In this document: in pieces, positions 1 to 5,173 of the stretch
Position numbering within the stretch: position 1 is the first letter of the stretch
Layout: the number at the start of each line of letters is the position of its first letter
NCBI GenBank assembly: GCA_965370045.1
Contig: CBDUSI010000164.1
Span: forward strand, 1-7,360
Reading direction: 5' to 3'
DNA: 7,360 nucleotides
Source: CAZONU01 sp965370045
GTDB lineage: Bacteria; Planctomycetota; SZUA-567; JAKLDR01
Position numbers and translations under genes: made by a program
The notes under the pieces: model-generated
What the model was told of the DNA's origin: nothing
What the model saw: the letters and a program-made list of their open reading frames with translations, nothing else
Databases searched by the model: none

Positions 1-20
1 TGGTGTCTTGGTGGTTAACA
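1..20 (-). repeat. CCACCAAG-type mini-repeat, partial copy at window edge
   Basis: On the minus strand this reads TGTTAACCACCAAGACACCA. It is the same word family as the copies at 864-894 and 966-997 inside the neighbouring gene. The copy is cut by the window edge, so its full length is unknown. No coding potential is evident. Confidence 0.65.
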
Positions 21-52
21 ATCTGCGCTATCTGCGTCCATCTGCGGCTAAT
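21..52. repeat. ATCTGCG mini-repeat, copy 1
   Basis: This 32-base stretch is three ATCTGCG units spaced 9-10 bases apart, followed by a short AAT tail. An identical 32-base copy lies at 197-228 in the same orientation, 176 bases downstream. The roughly 10-base period resembles the other mini-repeats nearby. Function is unknown. Confidence 0.85.
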
Positions 53-71
53 CAGAGAACCGCTGTTGGAA

Positions 72-111
72 CCGCGGATAAACGCGGATGAACCCGGATA
101 GCTATCCGCGG
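72..111. repeat. CGCGGAT mini-repeat with inverted ends (palindromic)
   Basis: Three units of the form CGCGGATAAA, CGCGGATGAA and CCCGGATAGC follow one another at 10-base spacing. The element starts with CCGCGGATA (72-80) and closes with the exact inverse TATCCGCGG (103-111). It also contains the perfect 14-base palindrome CGGATAGCTATCCG (95-108). It could fold as a hairpin or be a protein-binding palindrome. It sits between the two ATCTGCG copies, outside any gene. Confidence 0.7.
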
Positions 112-157
112 AGGGAACCCTGGATTGACCGAGCGTCGAAATCCGCGGCCTGAAGTC

Positions 158-186
158 CTCTCTGTGTCTCAGTGTCTCTGTGGTCA
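158..186 (-). repeat. CCACAGAGACAC-type mini-repeat
   Basis: Read on the minus strand this is CCACAGAGACACTGAGACAC followed by AGAGAG, a periodic purine-rich word with 10-base spacing. It has the same style as the CCACCAAG family but a different core word. It lies immediately before the second ATCTGCG copy. No gene or promoter is recognisable here. Confidence 0.55.
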
Positions 187-196
187 GTTCCCAGCT

Positions 197-228
197 ATCT
201 GCGCTATCTGCGTCCATCTGCGGCTAAT
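197..228. repeat. ATCTGCG mini-repeat, copy 2, abutting a stop codon
   Basis: This copy is identical over 32 bases to the one at 21-52. Its last base is also the last base of the TAA stop codon (230-228) of the minus-strand gene. Seen from that gene, the repeat therefore begins exactly at the end of the reading frame. This placement suggests the repeat inserted at, or defines, the 3' end of the gene. Confidence 0.85.
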
Positions 229-1325
229 TAGTTAGGGCTTGCGCGCGAGTTTGGGCCCCAGCCGTCGGGTGGTTCGGGATCGCCGGTTTGCCAGCTGTCC
301 GGCAGCGGTTTCGCCCTTAGATCGCGCAGCTCTTCGTCATAGACGGCGTACCAGCGGCCTGAGATCATCTCCTCGGGAGGCGGCCAGGGGATGTTGTCGC
401 GACCGGCGATTCTTTCCAGGTGCGTAGTACGCCAGTGCCCGTACCACATGAACTCGACCCCGGGCTTGTCTCCCTGAACGAGCTCGCGAATGTACTCGTC
501 CGCCTCCGCGCCGGTCTTTTCCCAGGACTCGCTGGAGACTCCGGGCCGCGCGAAGGCGACTACCCGCTCGGACGGGCCCTCTCTGCCAATACTCTTGCTG
601 TTCTCGTGGATTGAGATTCTGTCAGGGGGCGGCGGTGCGTCGTCCTGTTGCCAGGGGAGGATCGCCTTCCAGTCGGGGCCCTTGGACTTTCTCTCTTTGG
701 CGGCCCTCCCCCGCCCCGTGATGACCGCATTCGACCAGTGCCAATACCTGTAATGCCGCAGAATGCCCTCGGCGGCGCGCAGCGCGGTGGGCGGCGCCTC
801 GGGCAGCAGCTCGTCCAGCCGGCGCATGGCCCGCAGGGCGATTTCTCTTATCTCATCAGGAGATTTTTCACCACCAAGACACAAAGACACCAAGTTGGGG
901 CTTCCCTCGCGGAGTTGCTCTCCACTGGAAGCCTCCGCCCCCGCCGCGTTCCAGTTCCCAGGCTCTTCTTGGTGCCCTTGGTGACTTGGTGGTTGAATAG
1001 AGCCCCCGCCGTTCATGCGGTCCAGGTGGCGCTGGTGGAGCAGCACCGCCTCGGAGGCCCGCGCGGCCAGCGACGCCTCGTCGCCCGTCATGATGTCTTC
1101 CAGAATAGTCAGCGCCCGGCCGGCCAGACGGCGCACCATGTCGCGCTCGGCGCGGGCGCAGGTTTTCTCCCAGAGTTCTTCGTGCTCCCAGCAGATGTCC
1201 ATAAGTTCGTCGGCGGACAGGCCGTCAACGTGCTCGGCCGCCCCCGCCCAGTGGACGCCCTGCAAGCGCAGGCAGGCCACCTGGCGCAGTACCCGCCGGA
1301 CTCCGTCCTCAACCGCCTCAGGCAT
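228..1325 (-). CDS. Hypothetical protein with terminase-small/HTH-like N-terminus and embedded repeats
   Basis: 365 residues; I do not recognise a named family for the whole protein. Residues 8-60 read like the HTH-type region of small terminase-like proteins (a VACLRLQGV helix, then a GLS turn, then LWEKTCARAERDM). Residues 68-104 and 163-196 are two similar helical units sharing an A-L...L...L, R-A-x-E, L pattern. The linker between them (109-157) is encoded by two oppositely oriented CCACCAAG mini-repeats. The C-terminal third is Pro/Trp/Glu-rich with no recognised domain. I chose the ATG at 1325: GAGAGAG lies 5 bases upstream and helical homology-like sequence begins there. The frame stays open upstream to 1664, but that part crosses the promoter, a structured leader and a mini-repeat. 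DNA binding is an inference from the HTH-like pattern only. Confidence 0.65.
   Translation of the reverse strand: MPEAVEDGVRRVLRQVACLRLQGVHWAGAAEHVDGLSADELMDICWEHEELWEKTCARAERDMVRRLAGRALTILEDIMTGDEASLAARASEAVLLHQRHLDRMNGGGSIQPPSHQGHQEEPGNWNAAGAEASSGEQLREGSPNLVSLCLGGEKSPDEIREIALRAMRRLDELLPEAPPTALRAAEGILRHYRYWHWSNAVITGRGRAAKERKSKGPDWKAILPWQQDDAPPPPDRISIHENSKSIGREGPSERVVAFARPGVSSESWEKTGAEADEYIRELVQGDKPGVEFMWYGHWRTTHLERIAGRDNIPWPPPEEMISGRWYAVYDEELRDLRAKPLPDSWQTGDPEPPDGWGPNSRASPN
864..894 (+). repeat. CCACCAAG mini-repeat inside a coding region
   Basis: The core is CCACCAAGACACAAAGACAC followed by CAAG. It lies in the reading frame of the minus-strand gene, where it encodes residues around SPNLVSLCLGGEKS. 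It is opposite in orientation to the copy at 966-997, so the two form an imperfect inverted pair separated by about 70 bases. Confidence 0.75.
966..997 (-). repeat. CCACCAAG mini-repeat inside a coding region, inverted copy
   Basis: The minus strand reads CCACCAAGTCACCAAGGGCA followed by CCAAG. It encodes residues around SIQPPSHQGHQEEPG of the minus-strand gene. It matches the 864-894 copy imperfectly in the opposite orientation. Both sit in the linker between two similar helical units, which shows that repeats of this family can be carried in frame without breaking a gene. Confidence 0.75.
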
Positions 1326-1449
1326 GTCAACTCTCTCAAACGACCTCTTTTGCCCTCCCTGGCAAACCGTCGGGGTTCCGCCCTCCTGGCGTGGTTTCGA
1401 CGAACCCCGCTGCAGCGCTTCGGGCTCCCTTCGGGAACCACTCAGCACT
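1326..1449 (-). promoter_or_regulatory. Structured 5' leader (candidate cis-regulatory RNA or small RNA)
   Basis: This is the predicted transcribed leader between the consensus promoter and the ATG at 1325. Read on the minus strand it holds successive hairpins. GGTTCCC pairs with GGGAGCC around a GAA loop (1439-1423, one wobble). CGCTGCAGCG is a perfect palindrome (1417-1408). GGGGTTC (1408-1402) pairs with GAACCCC (1378-1372), enclosing a small TTCG/CGAA hairpin. TTTGCC (1366-1361) pairs with GGCAAA (1354-1349). There is no T-tract after the last hairpin, so it is not an obvious intrinsic terminator. It matches no riboswitch I recognise. It could be a leader controlling the HTH-like gene or a repeated structured element. 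Confidence 0.5.
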
Positions 1450-1455
1450 ACAAGT

Positions 1456-1484
1456 ATTATAACGCGAATACACCAGACTGTCAA
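1456..1484 (-). promoter_or_regulatory. Perfect consensus sigma-70 promoter
   Basis: The minus strand carries TTGACA (1484-1479), a 17-base spacer and TATAAT (1461-1456), a full match to the housekeeping consensus. The DNA just upstream (1485-1510) is AT-rich like an UP element. The expected start of transcription is near 1449, giving a leader of about 125 bases before the ATG at 1325. The surrounding 1440-1560 stretch is clearly more AT-rich than most of the window. Confidence 0.8.
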
Positions 1485-1600
1485 GCTAAATTCGGATATA
1501 ATATTCTCTCGGTCAGTGTCATAGCACGCAACGTACTGATATACAGACATATACGCGAAACAGAAAACGCCAAAAAGCCGAACTTGCTCGCCGCGCCAGG

Positions 1601-1633
1601 ACTGAAAACTGACAACTGAACACCGAAAACTGA
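1601..1633. repeat. CTGAAAACT-type mini-repeat
   Basis: The sequence repeats the word ACTGAAAACT with variants GACAACTGAA, CACCGAAAAC and TGAG at about 11-base spacing. It is a fourth word family in this window and lies in the gene-free stretch between the divergent promoters. The stretch 1510-1600 around it shows no other structure I can name. Confidence 0.6.
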
Positions 1634-1724
1634 GTTTCCACGTGTACCCCGAATCGCGGCGCATGGCGGAACTCGTAATCTACCCGCCCTGGCGGGCCCG
1701 GAACTCGAAACTTCGCTGGAGGCC

Positions 1725-1753
1725 TTGACTCCCGCGCCTGCCAGGGCCATACT
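1725..1753 (+). promoter_or_regulatory. Possible sigma-70 promoter for the NucS-like gene
   Basis: TTGACT (1725-1730), a 17-base spacer and CATACT (1748-1753) match the -35 box at five of six positions and the -10 box at four of six. It points toward the gene at 1848 and would give a leader of nearly 90 bases. A short GC hairpin, CCCGCCCTGGCGGG, lies just upstream at 1683-1696. Confidence 0.4.
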
Positions 1754-1847
1754 TACCAGAAAGGAAAGGGAGCAGGGGACAAGGGAATGCACTTGACCGT
1801 CGCTCACGCGCCGGCAAGTGATTCCGGACGTTGGCACAAGGAGATAA

Positions 1848-2651
1848 ATGACGATGGCCGGTAGCATCTATGACAAATCGACAAGAGAGCTATTCAAGGA
1901 ATTCGTTGGCTCTTTCATTCCTCCACCCGCTGGGGGATTCGGCCTCATCGAGCGGAAGCCACTTGATGAAGGTGGTCACTTTACAAGGCAAGCGATTATG
2001 GCGTGGTTCCAAGAGCACTACCCCAAACTCAAACGAGGTACAGTCAACGCCCACCTTGTCGTGATGTCAACGAACTCGCCCAGTCGCGTTCATCACACGC
2101 TTCGTCCCAACGGAGCCGACGACATACTGTTTCAGGTCGATCATTCGACCTTTCGTCTCTACGTCAAAGAGTCGGATCCTCCGCCAGTCTACAAGCAGGA
2201 CGTAGGAACGGACGCATACGAAGATAGCGATGATACGGAAGACAACATCGCGGAGGCCCACGAATTTGCATACGAGCGGGATTTGAAGAACTTCCTCGCA
2301 AGTAACCTACAAGTCATAAGATCATCGCTCACCCTATATGAAGATGAGGATATCAACGGCGTCGAGTTCCCGGTTGGAGGAAGATACATCGACATCTTGG
2401 CCGTTGAGAACGGCCAAGATCTAATCGTTATCGAGCTCAAGGTGTCAAAGGGATACGACAGAGCAGTTGGGCAACTGCTCCGATATATGGCGTGGATCGA
2501 GAAGAACCTCGCCGAACCAGAGCAGAAGGTCAAAGGTATGATCATCGCCCGTAGCATTTCCGACGATCTTCGCCTAGCAACATCACGAGTGAAAGACGTT
2601 GAACTGTTCGAGTACGAACTATCAATCTCATTGAAGCAAATCGAGAAATGA
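1848..2651 (+). CDS. NucS/DUF91-like PD-(D/E)XK endonuclease with N-terminal wHTH-like domain
   Basis: 267 residues. The C-terminal half (about 138-262) has the NucS-type nuclease pattern: an acidic helix YERDLKNFLASNL (142-154), the catalytic Asp of the YIDILA strand (D182), the VIELK strand (E196, K198) and a QLLRY helix (Q209, Y213). The catalytic set appears intact, so DNA cleavage is likely. Residues 40-107 look winged-helix-like (TRQAIMAWFQEHYP, then RGTVNAHL, ending LFQVDHSTFRLYV), reminiscent of the DUF7669-type domains I recall beside such nucleases. An acidic linker (121-137) joins the halves. It lacks the usual EndoMS N-terminal domain, so mismatch repair is not implied. AAGGAG at 1838-1843 precedes the ATG by 4 bases; an in-frame ATG at 1854 is an alternative. 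GC content is near 50 percent, far below the genes to the right, which suggests horizontal acquisition. A defence role is possible but unproven. Confidence 0.82.
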   Translation: MTMAGSIYDKSTRELFKEFVGSFIPPPAGGFGLIERKPLDEGGHFTRQAIMAWFQEHYPKLKRGTVNAHLVVMSTNSPSRVHHTLRPNGADDILFQVDHSTFRLYVKESDPPPVYKQDVGTDAYEDSDDTEDNIAEAHEFAYERDLKNFLASNLQVIRSSLTLYEDEDINGVEFPVGGRYIDILAVENGQDLIVIELKVSKGYDRAVGQLLRYMAWIEKNLAEPEQKVKGMIIARSISDDLRLATSRVKDVELFEYELSISLKQIEK

Positions 2652-2666
2652 AGAGTGCCAACAAGA

Positions 2667-2715
2667 TGCCTGGACCATATTGCTGAAAGCTGCGCTTTCA
2701 CCAAATGGTCAGGCA
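2667..2715. other. Long bulged hairpin between convergent genes
   Basis: TGCCTGGACCAT (2667-2678) pairs with ATGGTCAGGCA (2705-2715) with a single bulged G. An inner perfect stem TGAAAGC/GCTTTCA (2684-2690 and 2694-2700) has a TGC loop. It starts 15 bases after the nuclease stop codon. It may end transcription from one or both sides, but neither strand shows a clean T-tract, so a mobile-element scar or structured RNA is equally possible. Confidence 0.5.
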
Positions 2716-2748
2716 CGACGTTGTCTTTCAAGAGCACAGGAGAGTGTG

Positions 2749-2796
2749 ATGGACGAAACTAAGCCACCCCTGGTTCCCTATGGAGCAATCCGGTGA
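2749..2796 (+). pseudogene. Truncated small gene, possible DUF1843-like start
   Basis: A 15-codon frame encodes MDETKPPLVPYGAIR and then TGA. It is preceded by AGGAG (2738-2742) at an ideal 6-base spacing, which is better than many full genes here. The PLVPYG-x-AI pattern is what I remember from the start of short DUF1843 proteins, where an 'I-x-SGDL' stretch follows. Shifting the frame just before the stop gives SGDIHWY and then another stop, which fits a frameshifted remnant. It could instead be a tiny real peptide or chance. No function is assigned. Confidence 0.3.
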
Positions 2797-2831
2797 CATC
2801 CACTGGTATTGACCGGCCCTGACCCCCGCCC

Positions 2832-3641
2832 CTACGGCACCCAGACGGTCATGGCCATGCGCCCGGTGCGGCCGGCGGCAGCGCGGTGGGAATAATAAAG
2901 CTCGGGTTGACAGGCGGTGCAGCCGCCGACCATCTCGATGTTCTCACGCTTCAACCCGGCCTTCTCCAGCGCGCGCAAGAGCGCGGCCTCATATCGAAAG
3001 AAGCTGCGCCCGCCCTCGCGCTTCACGAACTCGCTGAGGGCCTCCGGCCCCCAGGCGCGGGAAAGCTCCTCCGCGAAGTCCTCGCGGACCTCGAAGCATT
3101 CTTCACCCAGAGCGGCACCGACGAAGGCTGTTAAATCCTCGGGCTTCTTCCACACCAGCCCGGCCAGGAGCCCCGCGCCGCGCTCGAGGATGCCGCCGAC
3201 CAGCCCCCGCCAGCCGGCGTGCAGCACGGCGACGCCTTTGCCCTCCGGCGCGGCCAACGCCACCAGATAGCAGTCCGCCGCCAGGGTGAACAGCGGCACG
3301 CCGGCGTCCAACGTTACCAGGCCATCGGCCGCCGGGAAGGCGTGCGACCAGCTGGCCGCGCCCCTGCCGCGGTCGGCGCGCGCCGCGACCATAACCCGAG
3401 TGCCGTGCACCTGCCGGGCGCCGACCGCGTCGTCCGGGTCGAGGGTGAGCGCGCGCCAGTAGTCCAGGCGGTTGTTCAGCACCGCGATCTCGTCGTCGCC
3501 GACGTGCAGGCCCAGGTTCAGCGAGGAGTAGGGCGCGGGGCTGTAGCCCCCGCCGCGCGTCGAGAAGGCCGCGCGGGCGCCGGCGCCGGCCAGCAAGTCC
3601 GACTCGAACCAGACCAGGCCCCCCGAGTCAACGCGCTTCAC
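2832..3641 (-). CDS. pgeF: Peptidoglycan editing factor PgeF (YfiH, laccase-domain/DUF152 family)
   Basis: 269 residues, a normal length for the family. Visible motifs in order: FSTRGGGYS (26-34), SLNLGLHVGDD (40-50), RQVHG (76-80), ADGLVT (105-110), LAADC (120-124), LHAGWRGLVGGI (140-151), GAALG..CFEV (175-185), and CTACQPELYYSHR (241-253) with GRTG. The metal-binding triad H79, C124 and H141 is intact. After the cysteine the sequence is YLV, where I would expect a proline-containing stretch, a minor departure. Members act in the cytoplasm; they have been linked to fidelity of peptidoglycan precursors and to purine nucleoside phosphorolysis or deamination. The start is GTG at 3641, which overlaps the upstream TGA by 4 bases and lacks a clear ribosome-binding site, so translation is probably coupled. 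It is the last gene of a four-gene operon; the stop is TAG. Confidence 0.93.
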   Translation of the reverse strand: MKRVDSGGLVWFESDLLAGAGARAAFSTRGGGYSPAPYSSLNLGLHVGDDEIAVLNNRLDYWRALTLDPDDAVGARQVHGTRVMVAARADRGRGAASWSHAFPAADGLVTLDAGVPLFTLAADCYLVALAAPEGKGVAVLHAGWRGLVGGILERGAGLLAGLVWKKPEDLTAFVGAALGEECFEVREDFAEELSRAWGPEALSEFVKREGGRSFFRYEAALLRALEKAGLKRENIEMVGGCTACQPELYYSHRAAAGRTGRMAMTVWVP

Positions 3642-4162
3642 GAGTAGTAGGCGCGGTGGTCAGTCTTGCGCAGCCTGCGCCCCAGCGCCCAGACCACCAC
3701 GCCGCCGACCATAATGGCCAGGCAGGTCGCGAAGAGGAACCAGTACTGCGCCGAGCCGGGCGGATCGTCGATGGTCCCCGGGCCGCCGACCGTCGGTGGC
3801 CGCGCGCCGCCCCGGGCGACGGCCTCGTCCATGCTGCGCTGGTAGCCATTGGGGGTGAGATAGTGTTCGTAGATGCCGTCGGCCACCGGCCGGAGGTGGG
3901 CGGCCGGCTCGCGGCCGTCGGCAATATCTCGCAGCAGCCGTCCGATCCGCCGGTCGCCCGGCACGCCGCTGCGCTCGGAGAGCTTCCAGTTCCGCAGGGC
4001 GCGGCGCGCGGAGCGCTGGTCCTCGGCGGTGGGCTCCTCGCCGGAGCGGGCCCGGCGCAGCATCTCGCGCACCCGGGGGTCGAAGCGCCGCTCCCCGCCG
4101 CGCGCGGCGGCCGAGAGCAGCGCCAGGGCGAACGCGACGGCCAGCGCGGACCGCGGGCTCAT
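3638..4162 (-). CDS. Hypothetical membrane-anchored periplasmic protein
   Basis: 174 residues; no family recognised. Residues 1-22 look like a Sec signal peptide (MSPRS then an Ala/Leu-rich core). Residues 24-135 are charged and Arg-rich, including ERRFDPRVREMLRRA (24-38), and become Pro/Gly-rich near 117-138. Residues 141-162 are a single membrane segment followed by the basic tail RRLRK. This implies a periplasmic body with a C-terminal anchor and a short cytoplasmic tail. The ATG at 4162 overlaps the upstream lipoprotein stop as ATGA, and the last TGA overlaps the pgeF GTG, so it is sandwiched in a coupled operon. A purine-rich GGGGGAAGG lies just before the ATG. Its position suggests an envelope role, but nothing specific can be claimed. 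Confidence 0.8.
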   Translation of the reverse strand: MSPRSALAVAFALALLSAAARGGERRFDPRVREMLRRARSGEEPTAEDQRSARRALRNWKLSERSGVPGDRRIGRLLRDIADGREPAAHLRPVADGIYEHYLTPNGYQRSMDEAVARGGARPPTVGGPGTIDDPPGSAQYWFLFATCLAIMVGGVVVWALGRRLRKTDHRAYYS

Positions 4163-5163
4163 GGCCTTCCCCCGCCGGCGCAGCGCTTGCGGACCGCCTC
4201 CAGCACGGCCATGCGCTCCTTCGCGTCCGCCGCCCCGGCCAGCAGCCCGACGATTGCCTTGCCGCGTCGGAAGCAGGCCACCGGGCCGAAGCCCGGGAGG
4301 TTGCCGACGAAGAGCCCGCCGGCGAAGTCGGAACTCAGGGTCCCGCCGGAGGCCCGGCGCAGCTTATCGAAGGCGCGGCGCGCGCTCTGCTCAGACTCGC
4401 GCACGGAGATGAAAAGCAGTCCCTCGCCGCTCTTGCCCTGCCAGCGGGCGATTACCCCGGAGGGCAGCTCCGCGCGGCCCAGCACCCTGCGGGGCACGAA
4501 GCGCTCGGAGTTGGGGACCTCGCCTTTGATCTGCAAGACGTAGGCCTCGGCGAGTTCGTAGGGCTTTTTCACCTTGGCGGTGACGGCGTTGCCGAAGGCC
4601 AGCAGCGTCGCCTCCGCGGAGACCGGCGTCCCGCCGCCATGAGTAAGCTTCACCAGGAAGCGCTCGACCCAGAATACCAGGGCGCGTTCCGCGGGGCGCT
4701 CCCCGGACGAGGCCCGCTGTGCGTAGAGCAGCCCCTGCGCGCCGACCTTGGTGACCCGAGCCTTTTTCTCCTTGAGGGCCTGCTCCCGGAGCAGGCTGTA
4801 TATGTCAAAAGCCGCGGCGGGCTTGCCCAGGTCGTAGACCTCCAGGACCAGCGTGCGCCCGGTCTTGCCCAGCCGGTAGCCGGCACGCACCCCGGTGCCC
4901 AGGCTCCAGTGCTTCAGGCGCGCGCCGGCGTCCGCGCCCAGGCTGCTCTGGAAGTACTTCCGAGAGAGCGAAATCGTCTTCTTTTCCCGGCGCCAGGAAC
5001 CCACCCCGCGGTCGGCGGGCAGCAGGTCCCGGGCCACGTAGCCGGTGGTTTGTAGATTGTTGAGATTCCCAAATGGATTTTGACAGCCGGTCGCCAGCGC
5101 GGCCAGCAGGGCCGCCGCGGCCATGAATGCAAAGCGACTTCCGGAGGCCGGCCCGATGCGCAC
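4159..5163 (-). CDS. DUF6599-like lipoprotein
   Basis: 334 residues. The N-terminus has an Arg-containing n-region, a hydrophobic core and the lipobox LATGC with the lipidated cysteine at 27, so the mature protein is membrane-anchored outside the cytoplasm. DLLPADRGVGSW (46-57), LVLEVYDLGKPAAAFDIYS (105-123), the VGAQGLLY turn (140-147) and ALVFWVERFLVKLT (161-174) fit DUF6599 as I remember it. A second, weaker copy of the same strand pattern covers about 236-325 (GVIARWQ, GLLFISVRES, VACFRRGKAIVGLL). Function of the family is unknown. The start is GTG at 5163, 10 bases after the stop of the previous gene; a later ATG at 5124 would remove the charged n-region and is less likely. It shares the operon with an exported protein upstream. 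Confidence 0.82.
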   Translation of the reverse strand: MRIGPASGSRFAFMAAAALLAALATGCQNPFGNLNNLQTTGYVARDLLPADRGVGSWRREKKTISLSRKYFQSSLGADAGARLKHWSLGTGVRAGYRLGKTGRTLVLEVYDLGKPAAAFDIYSLLREQALKEKKARVTKVGAQGLLYAQRASSGERPAERALVFWVERFLVKLTHGGGTPVSAEATLLAFGNAVTAKVKKPYELAEAYVLQIKGEVPNSERFVPRRVLGRAELPSGVIARWQGKSGEGLLFISVRESEQSARRAFDKLRRASGGTLSSDFAGGLFVGNLPGFGPVACFRRGKAIVGLLAGAADAKERMAVLEAVRKRCAGGGRP

Positions 5164-5173
5164 TATTTCGGTC

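Noticed and set aside
1..228. CRISPR array
   Set aside because: Only two identical 32-base copies exist, spaced by 144 bases filled with other repeats, with no regular repeat-spacer pattern and no cas gene.
1474..1502. Plus-strand promoter with TATAAT at 1497-1502
   Set aside because: The bases at the proper -35 distance (CAGACT) do not match the consensus, and the AT-rich stretch is better explained as upstream DNA of the minus-strand promoter.
648..1619. Plus-strand open frame of 323 codons opposite the HTH-like gene
   Set aside because: It crosses the promoter and repeats and has Arg/Pro/Gln-rich shadow composition typical of the antisense of a GC-rich gene, without recognisable motifs.
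1326..1664. Upstream extension of the minus-strand gene to a start at 1664
   Set aside because: The added 113 codons run through the consensus promoter, the hairpin leader and a mini-repeat, and the encoded residues have no domain-like pattern; the ATG at 1325 has a plausible ribosome-binding site.
1848..2651. Canonical EndoMS/NucS mismatch-repair enzyme
   Set aside because: Only the C-terminal nuclease domain matches; the N-terminal half is wHTH-like instead of the domain expected for EndoMS.
2790..2816. Terminator for the pgeF operon from the CCGGT/ACCGG pair
   Set aside because: Only a 5-base stem with a 17-base loop and no T-tract, too weak to call.
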